Positions 26,102 to 35,507 of a DNA stretch of 64,000 nucleotides are shown here, piece by piece. The position numbers and the translations under genes are program-made. The DNA lies in contig JACJZA010000009.1 in NCBI GenBank assembly GCA_020635825.1, positions 1 to 64,000 of the forward strand, given 5' to 3'. Position 1 is the stretch's first letter. Each line of letters begins with the position of its first letter. This stretch comes from Flavobacteriales bacterium (GTDB lineage Bacteria > Bacteroidota > Bacteroidia > Flavobacteriales_E > Vicingaceae). The notes below the pieces were generated by a model, which searched no databases, had not been told where the DNA came from, and saw only the letters and a list, made by a program, of their open reading frames with translations.

Positions 26102-28546
26102 TTATACAACTGTAAGAGGCTTTTTTACTTTTTGTTGAGTCAAAGCAATATTTATTACTTCCATCATATCTTTTACATAATGAAAAGTTAATCCTTTAAG
26201 GTAATCTTCATTGATTTCTTCAATGTCTTTTTTATTATCTTCCGATAAAATAATCTCCGTAATATCTGCACGTTTGGCTGCCAAAATTTTCTCTTTTATT
26301 CCACCAACAGGCAACACTCTTCCTCTCAATGTAATTTCACCGGTCATAGCAAGTTTATTTTTAACTTTTCTCTGAGTAAAAGCCGAAGCTAAAGCAGTAA
26401 GCATTGTTATACCTGCTGAAGGACCGTCTTTAGGAGTTGCTCCTTCTGGCACATGAATATGAACATCCCAATTATTAAATACCTCAGGAGTTAACCCTAT
26501 CAAATCAGAATGAGCTTTTAAATAAGCCATTGCAATTACCGCAGATTCTTTCATGACATCTCCCAAGTTTCCTGTTAAGGTTAATTTGCCTTTTCCTTTG
26601 CTTAAACTCGTCTCTATAAAAAGGATATCACCACCTACTGATGTCCATGCTAAACCCGTAACAACACCAGCAACATCATTTCCTTGGTATTTATCTTTAG
26701 AATGACCCGGACCTAATATTTTCCCTAATAACTCTACTGTAATTTTTGGATTGTGTTCATTATCCATTGCAATTTCTTTAGCAATGCTTCTAACTAATTT
26801 TGCCAATGTTTTCTCAAGTAATCTAACGCCTGATTCTCTGGTATAGTCTGTAATTACTTTTTCTAACACATTTTTAGATATACTTAAATGTGCTTTTTCC
26901 AATCCATGATTTTTAAGCAGTTTTGGAATTAAATGACGTTTTGCGATTTCTATTTTTTCTTCAACAGTGTATCCGGTTACTTCAATTATTTCCATTCTAT
27001 CCCTTAAAGCAGGTTGAATAGTTGATAAAGAATTAGCAGTAGCAATGAACAATACTTTTGATAAATCATAATCCAACTCTAAAAAGTTATCATAAAACGT
27101 AGCATTTTGTTCTGGATCCAACACTTCCAATAATGCAGATGAAGGATCTCCCTGATGACTATTTCCAAGTTTGTCAATTTCATCCAAGACAAAAACCGGA
27201 TTAGATGCTTCCGCTTTTTTCAAATTTTGAATTACTCTACCTGGCATTGCTCCAATATATGTCTTTCGATGACCTCTAATTTCAGCTTCATCTCTTAATC
27301 CACCCAATGACATTCTCACATATTTTCTACCCAAAGCTTCAGCTACAGATTTTCCTAATGAGGTCTTTCCTACACCCGGAGGCCCATACAAACATAAAAT
27401 GGGCGATTTCATATCACCTTTCAATTTTAAAACAGCCAAATGTTCAACGATTCTTTCTTTTACTTTTTCTAAACCAAAGTGATCCCTATCAAGTATTTTT
27501 TGAGCTCGTTTTAAATCAAAATTATCTTTGGTGTATTTACCCCAAGGCAATTCTATGATGGTTTCTAAATAGTTATGTTGAACAGAATATTCGGCAGCTT
27601 GAGGATTCAAACGAGCCAATTTATCCAATTCCTTTCTAAATCTTTTATCTACTTCTTTGTTCCACTTTTTCTTTTTGGCTTTTTCTAAAAAATCTTCCAC
27701 TTCTTTTTGAACCGGATCTCCTCCCAACTCTTCCTGAATTTGCTTCATTTGCTGGTTCAAAAAATACTCACGTTGTTGTCTATCTATATCAACTCTTACC
27801 TTTGATTGGATATCATTTTTTAATTCCAATAATTGTAATTCATTCGTAAGATGAATTAATAATTTATTGGCTCTCTCTTTCAATTCGGGAACTTCCAACA
27901 ACTCTTGCTTTTCTTTCACTCCTGCCTTCATGTTAGAAGCAATAAAATTGATTAGAAATGTTGGACTCTCAATATTTTTAATAGCAAATGTTGCCTCGGT
28001 AGGGATATTTGGCGACTGCTCAATAATTTGAGAAGCCAAGTCTTTAATAGAACTTACCAGTGCTACAAAGTTTTTACCTGTTGGCGTATCTATTTGGTTA
28101 TAAGACTCAATAGAAGCTTTTAGAAAAGGTTCTTGTTGAGTTAACTCTTTAACTCTAAATCTTCTTTTTCCTTGAATAATAACAGTTGTATTACCATCAG
28201 GCATTCTAAGCATTTTTAGAATATGAGCAACTGTTCCTACTTTGTATAAATCGTTTAATTCAGGGTCTTCAACATCATCATTCATTTGAGCTAGAACCCC
28301 AAGTGTTTTATTCCCTTTATAGGTTTCCTTAATTAAACGAATTGATTTGTCTCTTCCTACAGTAATAGGAATTACAACGCCGGGGAAAAGAACTGTATTT
28401 CGCAATGGTAAAATAGGCAATTCTTCAGGAATTGCTTCTGCGTTCATTTGCTCCTCATCATCAGCTGATAATAAAGGAATAAATTCAGCATCTTCATCCA
28501 ACACATTTGATAATGCTATATGGTCAAAATCAAAATTATCTTTCAT
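26102..28546 (-). CDS. lon: ATP-dependent protease Lon
   Basis: 814 residues, full length. The N-terminal LAN substrate domain begins at LPILPLRNTVLFPGVVIP (about residues 44-60). The AAA+ module has Walker A GPPGVGKTS near residue 390 and Walker B VFVLDEIDKLG. The C-terminal protease domain has the catalytic Ser in KDGPSAGITM (residue 710) and the Lys in LPVGGIKEKILAAKRA. A short acidic extension of about 40 residues before the LAN domain is usual in Flavobacteriia. Lon degrades misfolded and some regulatory proteins in the cytoplasm. It is flanked by gaps of 127 and 116 bases and is probably its own transcript. Confidence 0.97.
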   Translation of the reverse strand: MKDNFDFDHIALSNVLDEDAEFIPLLSADDEEQMNAEAIPEELPILPLRNTVLFPGVVIPITVGRDKSIRLIKETYKGNKTLGVLAQMNDDVEDPELNDLYKVGTVAHILKMLRMPDGNTTVIIQGKRRFRVKELTQQEPFLKASIESYNQIDTPTGKNFVALVSSIKDLASQIIEQSPNIPTEATFAIKNIESPTFLINFIASNMKAGVKEKQELLEVPELKERANKLLIHLTNELQLLELKNDIQSKVRVDIDRQQREYFLNQQMKQIQEELGGDPVQKEVEDFLEKAKKKKWNKEVDKRFRKELDKLARLNPQAAEYSVQHNYLETIIELPWGKYTKDNFDLKRAQKILDRDHFGLEKVKERIVEHLAVLKLKGDMKSPILCLYGPPGVGKTSLGKSVAEALGRKYVRMSLGGLRDEAEIRGHRKTYIGAMPGRVIQNLKKAEASNPVFVLDEIDKLGNSHQGDPSSALLEVLDPEQNATFYDNFLELDYDLSKVLFIATANSLSTIQPALRDRMEIIEVTGYTVEEKIEIAKRHLIPKLLKNHGLEKAHLSISKNVLEKVITDYTRESGVRLLEKTLAKLVRSIAKEIAMDNEHNPKITVELLGKILGPGHSKDKYQGNDVAGVVTGLAWTSVGGDILFIETSLSKGKGKLTLTGNLGDVMKESAVIAMAYLKAHSDLIGLTPEVFNNWDVHIHVPEGATPKDGPSAGITMLTALASAFTQRKVKNKLAMTGEITLRGRVLPVGGIKEKILAAKRADITEIILSEDNKKDIEEINEDYLKGLTFHYVKDMMEVINIALTQQKVKKPLTVV

Positions 28547-28662
28547 TGTTTATTTTTTTTAAGTCATTATGACAGCTTTCCAAAGCAAAGACTTCAGAAA
28601 ACTGATTCATCATTACTTTTCAAGCTTTGTGCCATAAAGTAAATACGGTAATTTTGTCTGCT

Positions 28663-29847
28663 TTAATTTCTGTATTTTTCAGTTATTTCAAAAACAGCCG
28701 ACAATATTTCTTTATCATCTTGAGACAAATCTATGTGCCTACGTTCCATTACTTTTTGAGCTACTTCAAACATTTTATCTAACTGAAAAGTAGAAGAATC
28801 ATTAAAACCACCCCAAGTGAAAGAGGATATAAATTTATTAGGAAAGCCTCCTCCAAAAATATTTGCACTTACCCCTACTACAGTTCCTGTATTAAACATA
28901 GTATTGATACCACATTTTGAATGATCACCCATTATTAACCCACAAAATTGAAGTCCGGTATTTTCTAGTTGATTGGTAGAATAATTCCAAATTTTAACTT
29001 CACTGTAGTTATTTTTCAAGTTCGAGTTATTGGTATCGGCTCCCAAATTACACCATTCTCCTAAAATGGAATTTCCTAAAAAGCCATCATGCCCTTTATT
29101 ACTAAAACCTTGAATATTACTATTGGTAACCTCTCCTCCTACTTTACTATATGGACCTACAGTGGTAGCTCCATATATTTTAGTTGATAATTTTAACGTT
29201 GCTCCTTCACACAATGCTAAAGGACCTCTAACAACAGTTCCTTCCATTATTTCAGCATCTTTACCAATGTAGATGGGACCTGTACTAGAATTTAAAACAG
29301 CTGCTTCCACTTTTGCCCCTTCCTCTACAAAAACAGCATCTCCTATCATTGTATTTGTTAAAGACAATGTTTGAGATTCTCTTCCTTTTGTCAATAATTC
29401 AAAATCATCTTTAATTGCCTGATCGTTCTTAGAAAATAAATCTGTTATTTTTTCCAATTTTAATCTATTAAAGCTTGGATTATAATCTTTAATATAAAAA
29501 TCAGCTTTTTCAAATTGTTCCTTACTACATCTCACAGCAATAAGCTCTTCACCTTCATAAATAGCTTCGTTTAGATTTAAATTTTCTGTTATAAATTCAA
29601 ATAAAAAAGAATTGGGACAGTACCTAGAGTTGATAAAATAATTTTCTGGTTGGTCTAAAAAAGGAAATTTACCGGACAAATACTTTTCGGTTAAGTAAGA
29701 AATATCTGAACTTATTTTAGCTCTATACAGATAGTGCATCCACTTTTCTTCTATGGTTAAAATTCCAAACCTTAGTTTGGCGATTGGCTTAGTAAACACT
29801 AAAGGCAAAAAGTCATTTCTATTAATCTCAAAAAAGATGATGTTCAT
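28663..29847 (-). CDS. GlmU-like putative sugar nucleotidyltransferase with left-handed beta-helix
   Basis: 394 residues. The N-terminal half (NIIFFEINRNDFLPLVFTKP, AKLRFGILTIEEKW) resembles a reduced nucleotidyltransferase domain without the usual GxGTRMxS loop. The C-terminal half is a left-handed beta-helix of hexapeptide repeats (GPIYIGKDAEIMEGTVVRGPLALCEGATLKLS is split over several turns). It matches the Bacteroidota GlmU family protein group, distinct from true GlmU. A role in sugar-nucleotide or acyl transfer is likely, but the missing P-loop means nucleotidyl transfer is not assured. It is placed between the rpmE terminator and lon. Confidence 0.83.
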   Translation of the reverse strand: MNIIFFEINRNDFLPLVFTKPIAKLRFGILTIEEKWMHYLYRAKISSDISYLTEKYLSGKFPFLDQPENYFINSRYCPNSFLFEFITENLNLNEAIYEGEELIAVRCSKEQFEKADFYIKDYNPSFNRLKLEKITDLFSKNDQAIKDDFELLTKGRESQTLSLTNTMIGDAVFVEEGAKVEAAVLNSSTGPIYIGKDAEIMEGTVVRGPLALCEGATLKLSTKIYGATTVGPYSKVGGEVTNSNIQGFSNKGHDGFLGNSILGEWCNLGADTNNSNLKNNYSEVKIWNYSTNQLENTGLQFCGLIMGDHSKCGINTMFNTGTVVGVSANIFGGGFPNKFISSFTWGGFNDSSTFQLDKMFEVAQKVMERRHIDLSQDDKEILSAVFEITEKYRN

Positions 29848-29879
29848 TTATTTAGTTTTTATTGAGAGTACTAAAATAA

Positions 29880-29909
29880 AAAAGTCCCGAAGTATATCGG
29901 GACTTTTTA
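29880..29909 (-). terminator. Terminator after rpmE
   Basis: aaaagtcccga and tcgggactttt form an 11-pair stem with an 8-base loop (agtata centre), with A- and T-runs on the two sides. It stands 19 bases after the rpmE stop on the minus strand, just before the GlmU-like gene. Confidence 0.9.
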
Positions 29910-29927
29910 TCAAATATTATGAAAATA

Positions 29928-30185
29928 TTATTTTTTATCGTGTCTAGCGTAACGGCTTTTGAATTTATCAATTCTACCTGCTGTATCCACCAACTGCATT
30001 TTACCGGTATAAAAAGGGTGTGAAGTGTGAGAAATCTCTAACTTAATTAATGGATATTCATTTCCATCTTCCCATTGAATTGTTTCGCTAGTTACAGCTG
30101 TAGATTTGCTTAAAAAAGCATAATCGTTTGACATATCTTTAAATACTACAGTTCTGTAATTTTCTGGATGTATATCTTTTTTCAT
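29928..30185 (-). CDS. rpmE2: 50S ribosomal protein L31 type B
   Basis: 85 residues. MKKDIHPENYRTVVFKDM, SHTSHPFYTGKMQLVDTAGRIDKF and RYAR are typical of bL31. There are no cysteines at the usual zinc-binding places, which identifies the type B, zinc-independent form. It is a single-gene transcript: a near-consensus promoter lies upstream (30223-30255) and a strong terminator downstream. Confidence 0.97.
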   Translation of the reverse strand: MKKDIHPENYRTVVFKDMSNDYAFLSKSTAVTSETIQWEDGNEYPLIKLEISHTSHPFYTGKMQLVDTAGRIDKFKSRYARHDKK

Positions 30186-30222
30186 CTCTCTTTAATTTTA
30201 TCTGTTCTTTTAAAAGCGGTGG

Positions 30223-30255
30223 CAAATGTAACCATTAATTCTACAATTTTACAAA
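30223..30255 (-). promoter_or_regulatory. rpmE promoter, Bacteroidota type
   Basis: On the minus strand TTTG (30252-30255) is followed after 21 bases by TACATTTG (30223-30230), matching the Bacteroidota TTTG / TAnnTTTG consensus. Transcription would begin near 30219, leaving a leader of about 33 bases before the rpmE ATG. Confidence 0.8.
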
Positions 30256-30289
30256 CTTTTATAATTTATTTTTATTCAACAAAAACAAA

Positions 30290-30297
30290 TAACTTTG
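30290..30297 (+). promoter_or_regulatory. Possible -7 box of the metallophosphoesterase gene
   Basis: TAACTTTG matches TAnnTTTG exactly and lies 36 bases before the ATG at 30334. No TTG at the right distance upstream was seen. Confidence 0.45.
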
Positions 30298-30333
30298 TTT
30301 CATCTAAAATTTGACCAATAAACAGTGTATTTA

Positions 30334-31572
30334 ATGTTCATCATATATTCCATAGTTATTATTCTTCTAATTGATTTATACTATTATCGATCATTTAAAA
30401 TACTTGTTTCGAAATTAAATCCAATTATTCAAAAAACTTTAAAATTTTCTTATTGGATATATACTTTAAGCACTTTAGTTTTTATGTTTTTTGTAGCTTC
30501 TTATTTTTCCAATAAAATCCCTGCTCCTAAATTCATGAGAATATATGTTATGGGGTTTGTATTTATAGTTTTAATTTCAAAACTTATTGGCTGTATTTTT
30601 ATTTTATTGGATGATGTAAAATCACTATTTACGTGGTTAAAAAGGAAATTGTTTCCTGTTATAGAAACTCAAAATGGCAATATAATATCGAGAAGAAATT
30701 TCTTAAAAAAAACAGGATTGGTTGCATCTGCTTTACCTTTTGGAACTTTACTGTTTGGAATGCTTAAATCAGCTTTTGATTATACTATTCATAAAGAAAA
30801 ATTAGTCATTCCTAACTTACCGAATGCTTTCAAAGGATTGAAAATTGTACAAATTTCCGATTTGCATGTAGGCAGTTTTTTAAGCGATGAGCCTCTAAAA
30901 AAAGCCATTAATATTATAAAACAGCAAAATGCCGACTTAATATTTTTTACTGGCGATTTAGTGAATGACATTACTGAAGAAGCACTTCCTTTTATGGATG
31001 TTTTAAAAACCATACAAGCGCCAATGGGTGTGTTTTCTATATTAGGCAATCATGATTATGGCGATTATTTTTACCAAAAAGATGATTTGGAAGGTAAAAA
31101 GCATAACTATGAGCTCATGAAAGAAATTCATTCAAAGCTAGGATGGCAATTATTGCTTAATCAACACCATGTCTTTACTAAAAACGAGGAAAGACTTGCT
31201 GTAATTGGAGTTGAGAACTGGGGTAGTGCTCACCGTTTTCCTAAGTATGGAGATATCAACAAAGCAAAAGAAGGACTTTTAAATGAAGACGTGAAACTAC
31301 TATTGAGTCATGATCCATCTCATTGGGATGCCGAAATTCTACCTCATCACAAAGATATTGCGGCGACTTTCTCCGGACATACTCACGGTATGCAGTTTGG
31401 TGTAGAAATTCCCGGTTTTAAATGGAGTCCTTCAAAATATTTGTACGAACAATGGGCAGGACTTTACCAAAGCAAAGAGCAACTATTATATGTAAACCGT
31501 GGATTGGGGTTTATTGGTTATCCCGGAAGAGTTGGTATATTGCCTGAAATTACAGTATTTGAATTAACTTAA
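30334..31572 (+). CDS. Membrane-anchored metallophosphoesterase
   Basis: 412 residues from ATG 30334; a GTG three codons earlier (30325) is possible. Three to four membrane helices in residues 1-100 are followed by the calcineurin-like phosphoesterase domain: KIVQISDLHVGSF (DxH), IFFTGDLVND (GDxxxD), SILGNHDYGDY (GNHD), LLLSHDPSHW and FSGHTHGMQFG (GHTH), which supply all ligands of the two-metal centre. An RRNFLKKTG segment just before a hydrophobic helix (residues about 124-150) resembles a twin-arginine signal, as in the YkuE group that is active outside the membrane. The substrate is unknown; YkuE-type enzymes have been linked to lipid or nucleotide phosphates. It leads a co-directional group of five genes. 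Confidence 0.88.
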   Translation: MFIIYSIVIILLIDLYYYRSFKILVSKLNPIIQKTLKFSYWIYTLSTLVFMFFVASYFSNKIPAPKFMRIYVMGFVFIVLISKLIGCIFILLDDVKSLFTWLKRKLFPVIETQNGNIISRRNFLKKTGLVASALPFGTLLFGMLKSAFDYTIHKEKLVIPNLPNAFKGLKIVQISDLHVGSFLSDEPLKKAINIIKQQNADLIFFTGDLVNDITEEALPFMDVLKTIQAPMGVFSILGNHDYGDYFYQKDDLEGKKHNYELMKEIHSKLGWQLLLNQHHVFTKNEERLAVIGVENWGSAHRFPKYGDINKAKEGLLNEDVKLLLSHDPSHWDAEILPHHKDIAATFSGHTHGMQFGVEIPGFKWSPSKYLYEQWAGLYQSKEQLLYVNRGLGFIGYPGRVGILPEITVFELT

Positions 31573-31578
31573 TAAAGT

Positions 31579-32646
31579 ATGTGTTGCAGTAACGATTTTA
31601 TCAATCTCTTTAAAAAATCTTCTTTTACTATTAAAAAAAATAGTGATGAGAAAGAGGCCATTCAACTTCTTCAAAACAGCTTATTTCATTTAGGATTTGG
31701 AAAAATTTTGAATTGGGAGAAATATGGCGCTGATGGTGATTATGGTAATTTGACCACTAAAGCTGTTTTATCATTTTGCCGCCAAAACAACATTGATTCA
31801 AATGGCGAAGTAATAGATAAATCTATTGCCAATATAATGGTAAAAAGATTAGATGTTCTAGACGAGCTTCAATTGTTACAAGAAATTATCAATAACAATC
31901 AATGCGAAGAAATTTTCTATAAAAATTCACCTAAAAAAGAACAAATTCAAGCCCTTCAAACTTTATTAAACGAAGCAGGGTTTGGAAAAGAATTAAACTG
32001 GAAAAAATACAAAAACGATGGAGATTATGGTAATTGTACAACTAATGCTGTTATTGCTTTTTCAATAAAAAACAATATCAACTCCGATGGGGCTGTTTTC
32101 AATCAAGAATTAGCTCAACTACTTATTAAACAGTTAAGTTTATTTTACGGAGAAGATTGGTTTTTGCATCCTGTTTCTGAAATTATCGAAAGTAATAAAA
32201 ACCCTTTAGTAGAATTTTCAGGGAGTCATTTTACAGGAAAAACAGTAATTGCAGATAAAGATTTTGTTCCTTATTTAAAGCGAATAAACAACTACGCTAA
32301 AAAACATAAAGTTAAAATTCATGTAACCAGTTCATTTAGAAAAACATCTATTGTACCCGGAGCAATTGTTAGTCCTGCAAAAATGTCGAACCACATGATA
32401 GGACACGCTATTGATATGAATTTACAATATGGAGAAAATTTTAGTAAATGGTGTAATTCTTCTTGTTTAGCAAAAACTAACTTAGCAGAACCAGTTGCCA
32501 ATTTTATTCAGGAAATAAGAAATGATCAACATCTTAGATGGGGTGGTGACTTCAAGAAACGAGATACCGTACATATTGACGACCATTACAATAAAGATAT
32601 TGAAAAGTGGAAGTTGAAATACAATCAAATTCAACAATCTTTATGA
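31579..32646 (+). CDS. Peptidoglycan-binding protein with M15-type D,D-peptidase domain
   Basis: 355 residues. Two similar peptidoglycan-binding-like repeats lie at about residues 25-90 and 115-180, each with LQxxLxxxGFGKxLNWxKY, then DGDYGNxTTxAVxxF, a built-in duplication. Residues about 230-350 form an M15-type peptidase: the SxHxxGxAxD zinc motif is seen as SNHMIGHAIDMN, and the last ligand in TVHIDDH. No signal peptide is visible (it begins MCCSNDFINLF), so export is doubtful or by another way. It would cut peptide cross-links or stems of the wall. It starts 6 bases after the phosphoesterase and its TGA overlaps the next gene's ATG. Confidence 0.85.
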   Translation: MCCSNDFINLFKKSSFTIKKNSDEKEAIQLLQNSLFHLGFGKILNWEKYGADGDYGNLTTKAVLSFCRQNNIDSNGEVIDKSIANIMVKRLDVLDELQLLQEIINNNQCEEIFYKNSPKKEQIQALQTLLNEAGFGKELNWKKYKNDGDYGNCTTNAVIAFSIKNNINSDGAVFNQELAQLLIKQLSLFYGEDWFLHPVSEIIESNKNPLVEFSGSHFTGKTVIADKDFVPYLKRINNYAKKHKVKIHVTSSFRKTSIVPGAIVSPAKMSNHMIGHAIDMNLQYGENFSKWCNSSCLAKTNLAEPVANFIQEIRNDQHLRWGGDFKKRDTVHIDDHYNKDIEKWKLKYNQIQQSL

Positions 32647-33548
32647 GGTATTTATTACTGGGAATACTCTTTCTTATTCATTATTCAACATTTACCCAAA
32701 ACTATGTTGATTTGGCTAAAATAAGTTATGCAATTAGCCCTTTTAATGAATACAAAGATGACTCATTAAATATTTTACCACCAACACAAATTATAGAATT
32801 CAGTACCGATCTTACAGTTCCTATTGTTCTTAAAAACAACAAGGTAATTATTAGTGGTTTAATTTATGAGCAAATTAATTTGAGAACTGAAAATTCAGAC
32901 CAACTCATCTATACCATTAATCCCAAAATGGGTATTAAATTTAAAAGTTCCGAAAAATTCAGCTCCACGTATATAGCACTACCCAAACTTTCGTCCGACC
33001 TTGAAAACATTGATGAAAAACACTTTCAATTTGGTGCTATTGCTCTATATGAGCTCACAAAAAACACCAATTTTAAATACAAATTTGGACTGTATTATAA
33101 TAGTGAGTTATTTGGTCCTTTTTTCGTTCCCTTGCTAGGTTTTTATTATTTAAGCAACAATAAAAAGTTTGAAGCCAACTTTACTCTGCCAGTAAGCGCT
33201 CAAATGAATTATAAACTTAATAAATGGTTAAGTTCAGGAGTATCATTTAGCTCATTTGTAAAAACTTATCATTTAGGCGATTTTAACAACCGATACCTTG
33301 TAAAATATTCAAATGAAATATTTGCAACTCTCCAACTCGATTTAAAATCGTACAGATTAGTAATTGAACCACAAGTTGGTTATTCTGTGGCTCGTAGTTA
33401 TCGAATGTATGCTTCTGACGACCAAATTAATTTTGGATTTTCAGCATTTAAATTTGGAGATGACCGAACTCAACTAAACAACGATTTTAATGATGGTCTT
33501 ATTTTTAAAATAAGACTGCTCTACCGTTTTGTGACCGATAATAATTAG
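32643..33548 (+). CDS. DUF6268-like outer-membrane beta-barrel protein
   Basis: 301 residues from the ATG at 32643, which overlaps the upstream stop as ATGA and begins a good signal peptide (MRYLLLGILFLIHYSTFTQ). A longer open frame from 32607 would put the signal peptide inside the protein and overlap the peptidase more, so it is not chosen. The rest alternates polar and hydrophobic residues in strands (VDLAKISYAISPFNE, LTVPIVLKNNKVIISGLIYE, IKFKSSEKFSSTYIALPKL), ending in an aromatic-rich strand (FKIRLLYRFVTDNN). This agrees with the DUF6268 group of Bacteroidota outer-membrane proteins of unknown function. Confidence 0.8.
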   Translation: MRYLLLGILFLIHYSTFTQNYVDLAKISYAISPFNEYKDDSLNILPPTQIIEFSTDLTVPIVLKNNKVIISGLIYEQINLRTENSDQLIYTINPKMGIKFKSSEKFSSTYIALPKLSSDLENIDEKHFQFGAIALYELTKNTNFKYKFGLYYNSELFGPFFVPLLGFYYLSNNKKFEANFTLPVSAQMNYKLNKWLSSGVSFSSFVKTYHLGDFNNRYLVKYSNEIFATLQLDLKSYRLVIEPQVGYSVARSYRMYASDDQINFGFSAFKFGDDRTQLNNDFNDGLIFKIRLLYRFVTDNN

Positions 33549-33553
33549 TTTTG
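33546..33553 (+). promoter_or_regulatory. Possible -7 box of coaD
   Basis: TAGTTTTG matches TAnnTTTG and lies 23 bases before the coaD ATG. The nearest TTTTG upstream (33527-33531) is only 14 bases away, shorter than usual. Confidence 0.4.
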
Positions 33554-33576
33554 TAAGAGAAGTTTTAATTTGATTT

Positions 33577-34038
33577 ATGAAAATTGCTTTATTTCCGGGT
33601 TCCTTCGACCCCTTTACCAAAGGGCATGAAGATATTATTCTAAGAGCTATTCCTTTGTTTGACAAAATAGTAATTGGAGTAGGAAACAACAGCTCTAAAA
33701 AATATCTTTTTACAATTGAACAAAGGTTAGAATGGATAAAAAAAACTTTTTCTAACCAAGCAAGTGTAGAAGTAACTAATTATGAAGGGTTAACTGTAGA
33801 TTATTGCAAAAAAATAAATGCTAACTATATTTTAAGAGGATTAAGAAATCCAGTTGACTATAATTACGAAAGCAATATTGCTTACATGAACAAAGCTTTA
33901 GAAAATAATATTGAAACTGTTTTTCTTTTAACTTCTCCTGAGTTCATGGCAATAAATTCAACAATTGTACGTGATATTATAATTCACAAAGGAAATGCTA
34001 AGCAATTTGTGCCTTTAGCCATTCAAAACGATTTTTAA
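33577..34038 (+). CDS. coaD: Phosphopantetheine adenylyltransferase
   Basis: 153 residues, normal length. FPGSFDPFTKGHEDII carries the nucleotidyltransferase (H/T)xGH motif, here TKGH, and NYILRGLRNPVDYNYE and EFMAINSTIVRD are family signatures (the latter corresponding to ISSTxVR). It joins phosphopantetheine and ATP to dephospho-CoA, the last-but-one step of coenzyme A synthesis, in the cytoplasm. It stops 5 bases before the thioredoxin-like gene, so both are likely on one mRNA. Confidence 0.96.
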   Translation: MKIALFPGSFDPFTKGHEDIILRAIPLFDKIVIGVGNNSSKKYLFTIEQRLEWIKKTFSNQASVEVTNYEGLTVDYCKKINANYILRGLRNPVDYNYESNIAYMNKALENNIETVFLLTSPEFMAINSTIVRDIIIHKGNAKQFVPLAIQNDF

Positions 34039-34043
34039 AACGT

Positions 34044-35507
34044 ATGACAAAGTTGAGATTAGGAACTCTTTTTTTACTCATCATTTTTTCACACTTTTCT
34101 TTTGCTTCCAAAACAGTAATTAAAGGAAATGTAAAAGGTTTTGACAACCAAGAAATCTCATTATACACCTACTCTGATTATATTACTAACACTAAAAAAA
34201 CGCTAGGATATACTACCATTTCTGCAACCGGAACATTTAGTTTTGAATACGATTGTGAGTACACTCAAAAAGTGTTTTTAAAAATAGAAGACAAAAGCAC
34301 TTGGTTTTTTAACGAACCAGGAAAAGTGTATAATATTTCTTTGAGCTATGACGAAGAGTACAATAAACAAAGAGTTTACGATAAACAGCTTTCCTTAAAA
34401 TTCAATTTTCCTGCTCCTACAGAACTGAATCAGGAAATAAAAAAATTCAATGATAAATATGATGCTTTTTTTGATGAAAACTACATTTTGTTTGTCAAAA
34501 GAGACCGATCTGTTGAACCCAAAATAAAAGCATTTAAAACCAAAATGCTTAAAGAGGTGGAAACCATAAAATCTGACTTTGTAAAGAATTACATTGTCTA
34601 TACCATTGCAGCTTTAGAAACCTCTATAGACGTTGATTACAGCGACCGAAAAACCGGAAAAAATAGTCAAAATACCAAAGCCAACATTTACTTGGAGTAT
34701 CTGCACAACAAGCCCATTCTTTATCATCATTCGGAATACATGAACTTTTTTAAGGCTTTTTTCAAAACCGAATTAAAGGACCTCACTCTTCAAGTGGTTG
34801 GAACCGATATTACCAAAGCAATTAACGAAGATGCCAGTTCATCTTTACTAGCTAAAGCATTAAGTAAATATCCTTTTTTAGAAAATACTGAGTTTAAAAC
34901 CCTTTTTACACTTTATGGATTGCTTACCATTAATAATGATAAATACTTTAACAGAGAGAATATCATTAAAATCATTTCTCAAATAAAGACAAACACAACT
35001 ATAGATGATCAAAAAATGATTGCTTCCAATATTTATCAAATTCTTACCGAAAAAGAATTAAGTAAAGGAAGTAAGGCTCCTGATTTTAAACTCATGAATC
35101 AAGACAGCTCTCTTGTTGCGTTGAGCAGTTTTGCAGGTAAGCCGATTTACCTTAATTTTTGGGCAACTTGGAACATTCCCAGTCAAAAAGAAATGAAAGT
35201 CATGCAAACTTTACATCAAAAGTATGGAGAACAAATTCAATTTGTGAGTATTTGTACCGACAACAATTTTGATAAAATGAAATCTTTCTTGTCCAAAAAT
35301 CCTAGTTACAACTGGACATTCCTTCATTTAGGAAGAAATCAAAAATTATTGGAACAATACCGAGTAGCTACCGTTCCCACTTATGTTTTATTGGATAAAA
35401 CCTTAAAGATATTAAAAGCTCCTGCTGGAAGACCTGGAGGAACAGCAGAAAGAGCTACAGAAGAAAATATTGAAAAAGATTTTTACGACTTAGTTAACAA
35501 ACATTAG
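34044..35507 (+). CDS. TlpA-like thioredoxin-fold protein lacking the active-site cysteines
   Basis: 487 residues. Signal peptide (residues 1-22, ending SFASK), a beta domain at about 23-130 resembling the DUF4369 region of Bacteroidota TlpA proteins, a helical middle, then an AhpC/TlpA thioredoxin domain from about 345 (KGSKAPDFKLMNQDSS). The active site, WCxPC in relatives, reads LNFWATWNIPSQKEM, so both cysteines are replaced (Asn and Ser). The cis-Pro loop VPTYVLLD is intact. It therefore cannot do thiol-disulfide exchange and is perhaps a binding or scaffold protein of the periplasm. Its 3' end overlaps the convergent NUDIX gene by 14 bases. Confidence 0.87.
   Translation: MTKLRLGTLFLLIIFSHFSFASKTVIKGNVKGFDNQEISLYTYSDYITNTKKTLGYTTISATGTFSFEYDCEYTQKVFLKIEDKSTWFFNEPGKVYNISLSYDEEYNKQRVYDKQLSLKFNFPAPTELNQEIKKFNDKYDAFFDENYILFVKRDRSVEPKIKAFKTKMLKEVETIKSDFVKNYIVYTIAALETSIDVDYSDRKTGKNSQNTKANIYLEYLHNKPILYHHSEYMNFFKAFFKTELKDLTLQVVGTDITKAINEDASSSLLAKALSKYPFLENTEFKTLFTLYGLLTINNDKYFNRENIIKIISQIKTNTTIDDQKMIASNIYQILTEKELSKGSKAPDFKLMNQDSSLVALSSFAGKPIYLNFWATWNIPSQKEMKVMQTLHQKYGEQIQFVSICTDNNFDKMKSFLSKNPSYNWTFLHLGRNQKLLEQYRVATVPTYVLLDKTLKILKAPAGRPGGTAERATEENIEKDFYDLVNKH

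Noticed and set aside
28648..28660. TAATTTTG on the plus strand between lon and the GlmU-like gene, looking like a -7 box
   Set aside because: No plus-strand gene follows it and no TTG box is at the right distance; probably chance in AT-rich DNA.
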